Part shown: in pieces, positions 55,063 through 63,525 of the stretch
How positions within the stretch are numbered: the first letter of the stretch is position 1
How the letters are laid out: the number at the start of each line of letters is the position of its first letter
From: Methylocystis sp. Sn-Cys
GTDB taxonomy: Bacteria > Pseudomonadota > Alphaproteobacteria > Rhizobiales > Beijerinckiaceae
Assembly: GCF_016745395.1 (NCBI RefSeq)
Contig: NZ_JAERVJ010000002.1
Coordinates: 372,001 to 436,000 of the forward strand
Direction of reading: 5' to 3'
DNA length: 64,000 nt
Notes under the pieces: generated by a model
What the model saw: the letters and a program-made list of their open reading frames with translations, nothing else
Database searches by the model: none
Told to the model about the DNA's origin: nothing
Made by a program: the position numbers and the translations under genes

Positions 55063-56613
55063 ATGCGCGCGTCCAGCCCCGCGATGACTGTCTCCACTAA
55101 ACACCGCCATACCCGGCCGCGCGCCGGCGGCCGTCCAGCCGCCGCGCAGGCTCCCTGGGAGGATGTGCTTCGCGGCTTTGCGATCGCCTTCCTGCTGACG
55201 GGCGCGCCGATTGCGCTCCACATCGCCTCGCAACCGGTCGCGCTGGTTTTCTGTATCGTGGCTTCGATCCTCGCTGCGCGGGTCTTCGAGCAGGACGTGC
55301 CGATCATCGTCCTGGTCGCGAATATCTTTCAGAACGTCTTCATTTCTCTGGCTTCGGTGAACTACTCGAGCTTTTCCGATATCGAGCTTCTGAAAAGCTA
55401 TAACTTCGTCACGACGATCGTCTGCTATGCGGTGGTCGCTTATGGTTATCTGCGCGAGCCTGGCGCGTTCTCGCCCTTTGTGACGCGCATGATACTGGCG
55501 TCGGCAGGCGTTCTTGCGATCGTCGGCGTCTATTTCATTCTCGGCCTGGCGATCAACCCGCGCAGCGCCGTCATTTATCTGCGCAACATCAGCCTGCCGC
55601 TCTTTATCTTTCAGAGCTTCCTGATCGTCGGCGTCCGGCACCGCATTCCCCTGCCGCAGACATTGTTCGTGCTTCTCTGGCTGATCATGGCCTGCTGCTA
55701 TGTCGAGCTGCTCGCAAATGACGCGTGGCTCACATTGACCAACGGATTTCACTATCTCGATCTCTTCACCGAGAAGCGCATGCTCAATGTCGATGAGATC
55801 AGAACCGCGGCCCAACAGGGCATGGTCATCACGAGCCCGCTCGACTATGGCCGCACAAATCTTTTCAACACGTCGCTGACCGCCGATCTCGGCTTTCAGG
55901 TGCAGCGATTGAACGGGCCGAACTTCAACACGATCAGCCTCGCCTATCTTCTCTCGATCCTTATCGCCTTCCTTGCCGTGAATGGCTTTCCGCTCTCGGC
56001 CGCGCTCGCCATGCCGCTGCTGCTCGCGACAAGCGCCAAAGGGCCGCTCATTCTTGCGGTGGGATGCATCGGCTTCGTCGCCGCCGCCAAGCGCGCGCGC
56101 TCCAACGCGCCGATCCTCGCGTTGGGAGCGGCGCTCGCCGTCTACGCGATCCTCGTCTTCATCACCGGCTATGGGAGCGGCGATTACCACGTCATCGGCT
56201 TGCTGGGCGGCCTCAACGGCTTCCTCAAGCTGCCGATCGGCCACACCCTTGGCGAAGGCGGCAATCTGTCGATCGAGGATTTTTCCAAGCTCGATTGGAG
56301 CGCCTTCCAAAGCGCGGGCGCGTCGGAAGTCGCGGTCGAAAGCGCTTTCGGCGTGCTGCTGTTTCAGATGGGCGTTTGCATCGTCTTCGTGATTGGCTTT
56401 TATCTCTGGATCGCCCGCTGTAGCTGGCGGCTCTTTCTTGTCGCGCGCGCGCCTGCGCTGGCTTTCGCGGCAGGCGGACTACTGATCTGCCTCGTCAACG
56501 GCCTCTATCAGGAGGAGGCTTATTTCGTCCCGCTGTCGCTGCCCGTCATCATGGGGCTCGTCGCGCTGACGCTCGGCGCCACGGATCGCGCTTTGTCGCC
56601 GAGCAGCGCCTGA
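55063..56613 (+). CDS. O-antigen ligase/polymerase-like membrane protein
   Basis: A 516-residue protein with about 11-12 predicted membrane helices and one large loop (around EKRMLNVDEIRTAAQQG to FQVQRLNGPNFNTISLAYL). This layout is shared by Wzy polymerases and O-antigen ligases, which join lipid-linked glycan units in the periplasm. Start at 55063 follows GGGGG; longer in-frame starts reach 54958. The 3' end overlaps the convergent GH5 gene by 94 bp. Polymerase or ligase cannot be told apart here. Confidence 0.72.
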   Translation: MRASSPAMTVSTKHRHTRPRAGGRPAAAQAPWEDVLRGFAIAFLLTGAPIALHIASQPVALVFCIVASILAARVFEQDVPIIVLVANIFQNVFISLASVNYSSFSDIELLKSYNFVTTIVCYAVVAYGYLREPGAFSPFVTRMILASAGVLAIVGVYFILGLAINPRSAVIYLRNISLPLFIFQSFLIVGVRHRIPLPQTLFVLLWLIMACCYVELLANDAWLTLTNGFHYLDLFTEKRMLNVDEIRTAAQQGMVITSPLDYGRTNLFNTSLTADLGFQVQRLNGPNFNTISLAYLLSILIAFLAVNGFPLSAALAMPLLLATSAKGPLILAVGCIGFVAAAKRARSNAPILALGAALAVYAILVFITGYGSGDYHVIGLLGGLNGFLKLPIGHTLGEGGNLSIEDFSKLDWSAFQSAGASEVAVESAFGVLLFQMGVCIVFVIGFYLWIARCSWRLFLVARAPALAFAAGGLLICLVNGLYQEEAYFVPLSLPVIMGLVALTLGATDRALSPSSA

Positions 56614-57704
56614 ATGACGCCCTGATCGATCTCGCCCTGATCGTCGAGCAGGCCGAAGGATGTGTCGTAATCCCAATGCGCCCAGCCGAAGCCCTGGGCC
56701 TCGACGGCGGCCCGCGTCGCCGCGAGCCAGGCCAAACGGTCGGCGCGTTTCGCCTTCCCTTTCAGGACGCCGAATTCATTGACGATCACAGGCGCCGAAT
56801 GCTGCGCGCTCCAGCGCCCGAGCGCGGCGAATTGCGTCGAGATAGCGTTAGCGTTCCAGGCTTGCGCGGCCATGTTGCTCAGCTCGTTGGCGAGGCCGGC
56901 GTCGCCCTTCTTCTCCGCCGCGCGCGCGAGGGCCAATAGCGTTGGATCGCCTGCGGCGCTGGGAAAGGGAACGCCCCCTCCACGCCCCCATGGCGCGTCT
57001 TGCTCCCAAGTCGCGCCCTGATGGGTGAACATCATCGGATCGTAGAAATGACAGACATACACGATCCGGTCATCGGCGAACGGACTCCAGCCGGCGAGCG
57101 CTTCGATCCGGTGATAAGGCGCGGGGCCGGCGAGAATATATGTTTTCGGCAGGATGGCCCGCACCGCCGTCGCGAGCTGCTCGACGAATGGCCGCCAAAT
57201 GTCGTCTGTGGTCGCGGGCTCGTTCAGCAGCTCGGCGAAAATTCTTTCCTGCGGCCATCTTGCGATACGCTTCGCCAGCATCGGCCAGCCTTCCAGCAAC
57301 GCCTGATGGGCGCTCTGCGGATCGCGCTGATGCAAAGCGTTGAAATCCGATCCCGGATGCAGATCGACGCTCACCGAATAGCCGATCCCGAGTAGACGCT
57401 CGATCGACCGATCGAGATCGTCGAGCGCGCTCGAGATCGTGGCGGGCCCCGAGAAGCGCGCCAGCACATATTCCGCGATGACGGGGAGCCTGACATGGCT
57501 CATGCCGAGCGCGCGCAATCGCCGCAGAGTCTCTTCCCTGGGCGATCGGCCGGCGCGCGCGGGCGCCTGATCGGGAAGATTGAAGCCTTTGGCCAGATTT
57601 GGCGCAAGCGCGCCGGCGCGCTTGCCGGTCTCGGCGCTTGCCGTGGAAAGGCCCGCCGCCAGCGGGAGAAGCAGGGCCTCGCGCCTCGACAATCGCGTCT
57701 TCAC
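56520..57704 (-). CDS. Glycoside hydrolase family 5 (endoglucanase-like)
   Basis: A 394-residue secreted hydrolase. The signal region RREALLLPLAAGLSTASA resembles a Tat-type start (double Arg). The acid/base glutamate is E162 in ELLNEPA and the nucleophile E310 in VNEFGVLKG, with FHYDPMM-like HFYDPMMFTHQG supplying the tyrosine. GYSVSVDLHPG and GWAHWDYDTSFGLLD are further GH5 strands. In exopolysaccharide loci such enzymes trim or release the polymer. It overlaps the polymerase gene tail to tail. Confidence 0.9.
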   Translation of the reverse strand: MKTRLSRREALLLPLAAGLSTASAETGKRAGALAPNLAKGFNLPDQAPARAGRSPREETLRRLRALGMSHVRLPVIAEYVLARFSGPATISSALDDLDRSIERLLGIGYSVSVDLHPGSDFNALHQRDPQSAHQALLEGWPMLAKRIARWPQERIFAELLNEPATTDDIWRPFVEQLATAVRAILPKTYILAGPAPYHRIEALAGWSPFADDRIVYVCHFYDPMMFTHQGATWEQDAPWGRGGGVPFPSAAGDPTLLALARAAEKKGDAGLANELSNMAAQAWNANAISTQFAALGRWSAQHSAPVIVNEFGVLKGKAKRADRLAWLAATRAAVEAQGFGWAHWDYDTSFGLLDDQGEIDQGVIQALLGDKARSVAPSVSATSPMMTGSDSGTK

Positions 57705-57777
57705 AATCGCTTCCGTAACTCATGGTTAATGAGTTGCATATTCTATTGGGCCCGCGTCTCTGGGTGAACTGGTTTAG

Positions 57778-59907
57778 ATGACGAATTTGCGCGCGACAAA
57801 AAACAGCCAATCTACGGGTCGCGCGGGCGCCGCCGACGGCGTTCTGGATCTTTGGCGCGAACCGTCGCGGCGCGCCTATGCGATCATCGATCCCGGCGCC
57901 GTCTGGCTTTTCCTGCGTCGCAATGCGCTTCGCATCCTGACGACGTCGGCAATCGCCTCCGCAGTGCTGTTCGGCGCCTCGATTTTTATCTTCAAAAAAT
58001 ATACGGCGACCGCAATTGTCATGGTCGACCCGCGCAGCGCGCGCGTCACGAAATCGGGCGGCGTCATTTCCAACATCGGCGGCGACGCCATCGCGATCGA
58101 AAGCCTCGTGCAGGTCGCCAAGGGCGAAGGATTTCTCGCCGAGCTGGTCGATGCGTTGGACTTGACCAAGGACCCCTATTTCGGCGGAAAAGGCGACGAA
58201 CCGGAGGCGAAGCGTCTTTCGACGGTCGAGAAACTGGCCTCGAAACTCGCGATCGCGCGCCGTGGCACGACTTATGTCATCGACGTCACCGCCGTGACGA
58301 ATTCGGCCGAGGCGAGCGCCCGGCTCGCCAACGCCGCCGCAAAGCAGCTCGTCGTCGATCAGAACGAATTACGCACCGGCGCGAGCTCCAAGACCGCGCA
58401 GGAAATCGAAGCGCGGCTGACCGAGCTTCGCGGGCGCGTCAATCGCGCGGAAGAAGCGGCGGCGGAGCTGAAGGCGCGCCTGAAAGTCACCGATGCGGGC
58501 CAAGGATATACGCTTCTCGAACGCCGCATCGCCGAGCTGAACCAGCAGCTCGTCCTCGCCGGCGCCGGCGCGGCCGAAGCGCGCGCGCGGTTCGAAACGC
58601 TGAAAAAACTGGGGCCGAACGCCGGCGAAAGCCTGCCGCAATCCCTCCAATCCCCCGTGCTCGCCACGCTGCGCGGCGATTACGCCCGGCTCTCCGCCCA
58701 ATCGGCGGATCAAGCGACCGTGCTCGGACCGCGCCACCCGGAAGTCCTGAGACTGAACGCACAGTTGGCCGACCTGCGGCGGCAGATTAGCGCGGAATTT
58801 ACCCGGATGATCGCCTCCGCGAAAACGGCTTTCCTCGAAGCCCAGGAGCGCGAGGCCGACCTTTCCCGCCAGTTGAAGGCCGCGCAGACGGAAAGCGGCG
58901 AGCTTGGTCCGCAAATGGTCAAGCTCGGTGAATTGGAGCGCGAAGCCAAGGCCGAACGCGATGTCTATGAAGAGCTTCTAAACCGCCAGCGCGAGCTTGC
59001 TCAGGTCAAGGGGCTGGAGCCCAGCGACATCCGCATCGTGTCGCCCGCGACGCCGCCGACGAAGACGTCGCCGAGCCGCATCTTGCTCGCCATCGGCAGC
59101 GCCGTCCTCGGCCTCATCGCGGGGCTCGCCTACGCCATCGCGCGCGAATGGCGACAGACGACGCTGCGCACGGCCTCGCAAGCCGAACGGCTCGGCGGCG
59201 CCGGCGTTCTCGGCTTCCTGCCGCTCATGGGCGCGGCGCCGGCCAAGGAGCCAAGCGACGACACACTTCCAAATCTCACCCCCTGGCTCGCCGAAATCTG
59301 CGCAGATTTAGCCCCGGACGCCGGCGGCGAGAGCGTCACTTTGCTGATTTCGTCGACGCGCCGGGGCGAAGGGCGCTCGACCGTCGCCGCAAATATCGCG
59401 GTCTATCTCGCGCAGGGCGGCGACCGCGTTCTGCTCATCGAGGCGGACAAATCCGACCATGTGCAAAAGCCGGGCTTCGGCCTTCTGGACATTCTGGATT
59501 CCGGCGAAAACTTGAGAAGCGCGCTCGTCCGTCAGGCGGCCGCCGGATATACTTTTCTTCCCTATGGCGGCCGCACGGTGGCGCGCGAAAGCTCGATCGG
59601 GGGGCTCATGAGCGGCTTGACGCTGCGCGCGACCCTCAATCTCGCCCGTCGCTGGTTCGACGTCATCGTGATCGACGGCCCGCCGGCGTTAGAGGCGCCG
59701 CATGCGCGCTTTCTGGCGGCGCAGGCGGATCAAACCGTGTTCCTCGTCGAATGGGACAAAACCAGCGCCGCGGAGGTCGACGCCGCGCTGGAGCGGCTGG
59801 ATTTGAACGAGGTGGCCGTCGTTTACAATAAGGTCGACGCGAAACGGCTGCGTCTATACGATCCCGAGCAATCGCAGCAGATGACCGATCTCGCAGCCGC
59901 GGCATAG
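57778..59907 (+). CDS. Wzz/GumC-type chain-length protein with degenerate BY-kinase domain
   Basis: A 709-residue fusion of a polysaccharide co-polymerase and a bacterial tyrosine kinase-like ATPase. Membrane helices at about 48-66 and 436-456 enclose a long periplasmic coiled coil (RVNRAEEAAAELKARLKVTD and on). The ATPase Walker A reads RRGEGRST: R533 stands where the essential lysine is expected. Walker A' is LLIEADKSD, normally with LIDAD, and Walker B is VIVIDGPPAL. The C-terminus lacks a tyrosine cluster. Kinase activity is doubtful, so it may be a structural chain-length regulator. Confidence 0.88.
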   Translation: MTNLRATKNSQSTGRAGAADGVLDLWREPSRRAYAIIDPGAVWLFLRRNALRILTTSAIASAVLFGASIFIFKKYTATAIVMVDPRSARVTKSGGVISNIGGDAIAIESLVQVAKGEGFLAELVDALDLTKDPYFGGKGDEPEAKRLSTVEKLASKLAIARRGTTYVIDVTAVTNSAEASARLANAAAKQLVVDQNELRTGASSKTAQEIEARLTELRGRVNRAEEAAAELKARLKVTDAGQGYTLLERRIAELNQQLVLAGAGAAEARARFETLKKLGPNAGESLPQSLQSPVLATLRGDYARLSAQSADQATVLGPRHPEVLRLNAQLADLRRQISAEFTRMIASAKTAFLEAQEREADLSRQLKAAQTESGELGPQMVKLGELEREAKAERDVYEELLNRQRELAQVKGLEPSDIRIVSPATPPTKTSPSRILLAIGSAVLGLIAGLAYAIAREWRQTTLRTASQAERLGGAGVLGFLPLMGAAPAKEPSDDTLPNLTPWLAEICADLAPDAGGESVTLLISSTRRGEGRSTVAANIAVYLAQGGDRVLLIEADKSDHVQKPGFGLLDILDSGENLRSALVRQAAAGYTFLPYGGRTVARESSIGGLMSGLTLRATLNLARRWFDVIVIDGPPALEAPHARFLAAQADQTVFLVEWDKTSAAEVDAALERLDLNEVAVVYNKVDAKRLRLYDPEQSQQMTDLAAAA

Positions 59908-59924
59908 CGCCGAAGGGTCAGAGC

Positions 59925-59979
59925 GGACCGCGAGCCTTCGGGCTCGCATTCTCACGGCGAGCCTGAAGGCTCGCGGTCC
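59925..59979. repeat. REP-like family C, inverted pair C7
   Basis: Variant units with the inner bases changed in matched fashion: GGACCGCGAGCCTTCGGGCT on the left (59925-59947), GCGAGCCTGAAGGCTCGCGG on the right (59957-59979), nine bases apart. The compensating change keeps the stem and suggests selection for folding. Confidence 0.9.
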
Positions 59980-60062
59980 AAAGCCCCCTCCCCTCTCTCT
60001 ATCGGTCGAATGGCATAAAGTCTGGCGGCCCCGCCAAAAACCGACATAATTCAGGGAGAATC

Positions 60063-62006
60063 ATGAAGCGCGCGCCAGCGGCGCCCGTCCCCCTGCCCGA
60101 GGTCAATTTGGCTGATCGTCCCTTCGCCTATCCGCTCTCCCGCCGCGGTCTGATCCGATCCGGCGCGCTCGGCGCCGCCGCCCTCTTCGCCCCTCCGGGC
60201 TTCGCCAAAGGCGCGAACCAGGCTTCCGCCGCGCCGGCGCTGGCGCCGGGCGAGACCGAGAGCCACGGACTCTCGACCTTCGGCGATCTCGCCCTGCCCG
60301 CCGACTTCACGCAGTTCGGCTATGTCAGGGCGGATGCGCCGAAGGGCGGGCAGCTCACGCTCACGACGCAGGCGTCGACCTATGACTCGCTCAACGGCTT
60401 TATTCTGCGCGGCACGCCAGCGCAGGGCGTCTCGCTCATTTTCGACAGCCTGCTGACGTCGAGCCTCGATGAGCGCGACGCCTATTACGGCCTTGTCGCG
60501 CGCGCCGTGCGCGTCTCGCCGGACAAGCTCACCTATCGGTTCCTGCTGCGCAAGGAGGCGCGCTTCCACGACGGCTCGCCGCTCACGGCCGAGGACTGCG
60601 CCTTCTCGCTCAATATCCTCAAGAGCAAGGGCCATCCGATCATTTCGCAGATGCTGCGCGATCTGGTCTCGGCGGAGCCCGAGGCGGAGGACATTCTCGT
60701 CGTCAAGCTGGCGCCGGGCCGCACGCGCGATTTGCCCCTCGTGATCGCCGGACAGCCGATCTTCTCGAAGGCCTATTACGCTAACCGCGCCTTCGACGAG
60801 ACCACGCTCGAACCGCCGCTCGGCTCGGGCGCCTATAAGATCGGCGCTTTCGAACAGGGCCGCTTCAATAGCTTCGACCGCGTGGCCGATTATTGGGGCA
60901 AGGACCTGCCCGTGAACGTCGGTCAGAACAATTTCGACCACATCAAGTTCGAATATTTCGGCGACAGCAATGTCGCCTTCGAAGGCTTCAAGGCCGGAAC
61001 CTATACGCTGCGGGTGGAAGACACGGCGCGCATCTGGGCGACCGGCTACGACTTCCCCGCCGTGCGCGAGAAGCGCGTCCTCAAGGAGACCTTCCAGAAC
61101 AACCGCATCCCCGGCATTCAGGGCTGGTGTTTCAACACCCGCCGTCCGATGTTCAAGGACGCCCGCATCCGCGAGGCGCTCGGCTACGCCTTCGACTTCC
61201 AATGGGCGAGCCACAATCTGATGTACGACGCCTATAAGCGCGTCACTTCCTATTTCGAGAACTCGGACCTGGCGGCGACCGGCGAACCCGACGCCGCCGA
61301 GCTTGCTTTGCTCGAGCCGTTTCGCGCCGAGCTCTCGCCGCAAGTGTTCGGCCCGGCGCCCATGCCGCCGGTTTCGGACGGCTCCGGCCAGGACCGCAAC
61401 CTCCTGCGCAAGGCCAATGAGCTGCTGCTCGCGGCGGGCTGCGTGCGCAAGGGCGACAGGCTGCTTCTGCCCGACGGCAATCCGCTCGAGTTCCAGTTCC
61501 TCGACCGCTATAATCTCTTCGAGCGCCTCACCCTGCCGTTCATCAAAAATCTGAAGCTGCTCGGCGTGACCGCCACCTTCCGGGTGATCGACAGCGCGCA
61601 ATATAAGCAGCGGATGGAGACCTTCGACTTCGACGTCACGGTCGATAACATGCTGATGAGCCACTCGCCGGGCGAGGAGCTGCGCAATTATTTCGGCTCC
61701 GAGGCCGCGACCTTCAACGGCTCGCGCAATCTTGCCGGCGTTTCGAGCAAGGCGATCGACGCGCTGATCGACAAGGCGCTCAAGGTGGAAACGCGCGCTG
61801 AGCTCGTCACCGTCTGCCGCGCGCTCGACCGCGTGCTGCGCGCCGGGCATTATACGCTCTTCCATTATCATACGCCGGTCGACCGCATCGCCCATTGGGA
61901 CGTCTTCGGAAGACCCGACCAGCCGCCGAAATATGAGGTGGGCTATACCTCCACCTGGTGGTGGGACGAAGAGAAGGCCAAGAAAATCAACTTCGCGGGA
62001 CGGTGA
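60063..62006 (+). CDS. yejA: Peptide/microcin C ABC transporter, substrate-binding protein
   Basis: Periplasmic binding protein of family 5 that feeds oligopeptide-like substrates to YejBEF, 647 residues. The N-terminus has SRRGLIRSGALGAAALF, a plausible Tat signal. Family features: FGYVRADAPKGGQLTL, YDSLNGFILRGTPAQG, FLLRKEARFHDGSPLTAED, and the YejA-type end EVGYTSTWWWDEEKAKKINF. CAGGGAGAATC gives a good ribosome binding site. The gap to yejB is 402 bp, filled with repeats, where the usual operon is tight. Confidence 0.94.
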   Translation: MKRAPAAPVPLPEVNLADRPFAYPLSRRGLIRSGALGAAALFAPPGFAKGANQASAAPALAPGETESHGLSTFGDLALPADFTQFGYVRADAPKGGQLTLTTQASTYDSLNGFILRGTPAQGVSLIFDSLLTSSLDERDAYYGLVARAVRVSPDKLTYRFLLRKEARFHDGSPLTAEDCAFSLNILKSKGHPIISQMLRDLVSAEPEAEDILVVKLAPGRTRDLPLVIAGQPIFSKAYYANRAFDETTLEPPLGSGAYKIGAFEQGRFNSFDRVADYWGKDLPVNVGQNNFDHIKFEYFGDSNVAFEGFKAGTYTLRVEDTARIWATGYDFPAVREKRVLKETFQNNRIPGIQGWCFNTRRPMFKDARIREALGYAFDFQWASHNLMYDAYKRVTSYFENSDLAATGEPDAAELALLEPFRAELSPQVFGPAPMPPVSDGSGQDRNLLRKANELLLAAGCVRKGDRLLLPDGNPLEFQFLDRYNLFERLTLPFIKNLKLLGVTATFRVIDSAQYKQRMETFDFDVTVDNMLMSHSPGEELRNYFGSEAATFNGSRNLAGVSSKAIDALIDKALKVETRAELVTVCRALDRVLRAGHYTLFHYHTPVDRIAHWDVFGRPDQPPKYEVGYTSTWWWDEEKAKKINFAGR

Positions 62007-62069
62007 TCGTGGTTCGCCGATCGATCGGAAATGCAGAGCAGGACCGACGAAGCTCGCCACCGCCCCATA

Positions 62070-62164
62070 CCTCCCCTTTACCGGGAGGTCGGCGGCCGAA
62101 GGCCACCGGATGCGGACCCCACCCGACGCCGCTTCGCGGCGCCACCCTCCCCGTAAAGGGGAGG
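62070..62164. repeat. Dispersed inverted repeat family F
   Basis: Arms CCTCCCCTTTAC (62070-62081) and GTAAAGGGGAGG (62153-62164) match perfectly over 12 bp, around GTCGGCGGCCGAAGGCC and a second small hairpin ACGCCGCTTCGCGGCG. It is the only copy seen in this window. Confidence 0.8.
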
Positions 62165-62222
62165 GAGACGCTCACGCCCAGCCTTCGCGCGATTGCGCCA
62201 GGCTTTCGGCCTGCTGGAACGG

Positions 62223-62373
62223 TTTCGTTTGAACAGCGCGCATTGGGACTTGTCATTCCCGGCGGGCTGAAAGCCCGACCGGGAATCCAGAGCCACAAAA
62301 GCGCTGTTTCTGCTCTGGAGTCCCGATCGCTCGCTGCGCGAGCGTCGGGAGTGACACCGATCCAATCATGCGG
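62223..62373. repeat. Dispersed repeat family D, copy D6
   Basis: Begins TTTCGTTTGAACAGC and ends CCGATCCAATCATGCGG, with inner AAAGCCCGACCGGGAATCC and the stem TCCCGATCGCTCGC / GCGAGCGTCGGGA. Unlike D3 and D5 it carries no family A insert. With F it occupies the space between yejA and yejB. Confidence 0.8.
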
Positions 62374-62408
62374 ATGTCGCATGACATCTGAACGGGAAAC
62401 ATAGACAA

Positions 62409-63521
62409 ATGGGCGCCTATATCGCGCGACGCGTGCTGCTGATGATCCCGACCATTCTCGGGATAATGCTCATTTCCTTCGCCATCGTGCAGTTCGCACC
62501 GGGCGGGCCGGTCGAGCGCATCATCGCGCAGCTTCAAGGCTTCGACGTCGGCGCAACCTCGCGTTTCTCGGGAGGCGGCGGCGACGTCGGCCATTCGGGC
62601 GGCGCACAGGCGACGGGCGGCGCAGCCGACACCTCGTCCAAATATCGCGGCGCGCAGGGCCTCGATCCGAAATTCATCGCGGAATTGGAAAAACAGTTCG
62701 GCTTCGACAAGCCGGCCTGGGAGCGCTTTCTGCTGATGGTGAAAAACTACGCCATGTTCGATTTCGGCCGCAGCTATTTCCGCGACGAAAGCGTCATCAA
62801 GCTCATTGGCGAGAAACTGCCCGTCTCCATGTCGCTCGGCCTGTGGATGACGCTGCTCTCTTATTCGATCTCCATTCCGCTCGGCATCGCCAAGGCGGTG
62901 CGCGACGGAACGCGGTTCGACGCCTGGACCTCCAACGTCATCATTATCGGCTACGCCATTCCGAGCTTCCTCTTCGCCATGCTGCTGATCGTGCTCTTCG
63001 CGGGCGGCTCCTTCTGGCAGATTTTCCCGCTGCGCGGCCTCACGTCCGATGATTTCGGGCAGCTCTCGCTCATCGACAAGGCGAAGGATTATCTCTGGCA
63101 TATCGTGCTGCCGGTGAGCGCCATGACGCTCGGCGCCTTTGCGACGCAGACCTTCCTGACCAAGAATTCCTTCCTGGATGAAATCCGTAAGCAATATGTC
63201 CAGACCGCACGCATGAAGGGCTTGACTGAGAACCGCGTTCTCTACGGCCATGTGTTTCGCAACGCCATGCTGATCGTCATCGCCGGCTTTCCTGGCGCCT
63301 TCGTGCATGCCTTTCTGACTGGCTCCGTGTTGATCGAGACGATCTTCTCGCTCGACGGGCTTGGCTATCTCTCCTTCGAGAGCATCGTGAACCGCGATTA
63401 TCCGGTGGTCTTCGCCAATCTCTATATCTTCGCTTTACTTGGCCTGGTCGTAAATCTGATCTCCGACCTCACCTACACATGGATCGATCCAAGGATCGAT
63501 TTCGAGACGCGCGAGGTTTGA
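62409..63521 (+). CDS. yejB: Peptide/microcin C ABC transporter permease YejB
   Basis: Inner-membrane permease of the binding-protein-dependent family, 370 residues. It starts GAYIARRVLLMIPTILGIML. The periplasmic loop holds ERIIAQLQGFDVGATS and a Gly-rich stretch. The EAA cytoplasmic loop is KQYVQTARMKGLTENRVLYG, which docks the ATPase. Six membrane helices are predicted. It is followed at four bases by yejE. Confidence 0.95.
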   Translation: MGAYIARRVLLMIPTILGIMLISFAIVQFAPGGPVERIIAQLQGFDVGATSRFSGGGGDVGHSGGAQATGGAADTSSKYRGAQGLDPKFIAELEKQFGFDKPAWERFLLMVKNYAMFDFGRSYFRDESVIKLIGEKLPVSMSLGLWMTLLSYSISIPLGIAKAVRDGTRFDAWTSNVIIIGYAIPSFLFAMLLIVLFAGGSFWQIFPLRGLTSDDFGQLSLIDKAKDYLWHIVLPVSAMTLGAFATQTFLTKNSFLDEIRKQYVQTARMKGLTENRVLYGHVFRNAMLIVIAGFPGAFVHAFLTGSVLIETIFSLDGLGYLSFESIVNRDYPVVFANLYIFALLGLVVNLISDLTYTWIDPRIDFETREV

Positions 63522-63525
63522 GCCG

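Noticed and set aside
57778-59907. Active BY-kinase annotation
   Set aside because: Key Walker A lysine is arginine and the tyrosine tail is absent, so activity was not assigned.
60051-62060. 669-codon open frame on the minus strand
   Set aside because: It is the mirror of yejA, which has full family motifs, a good ribosome binding site and operon context; long antisense frames are expected at this GC content.
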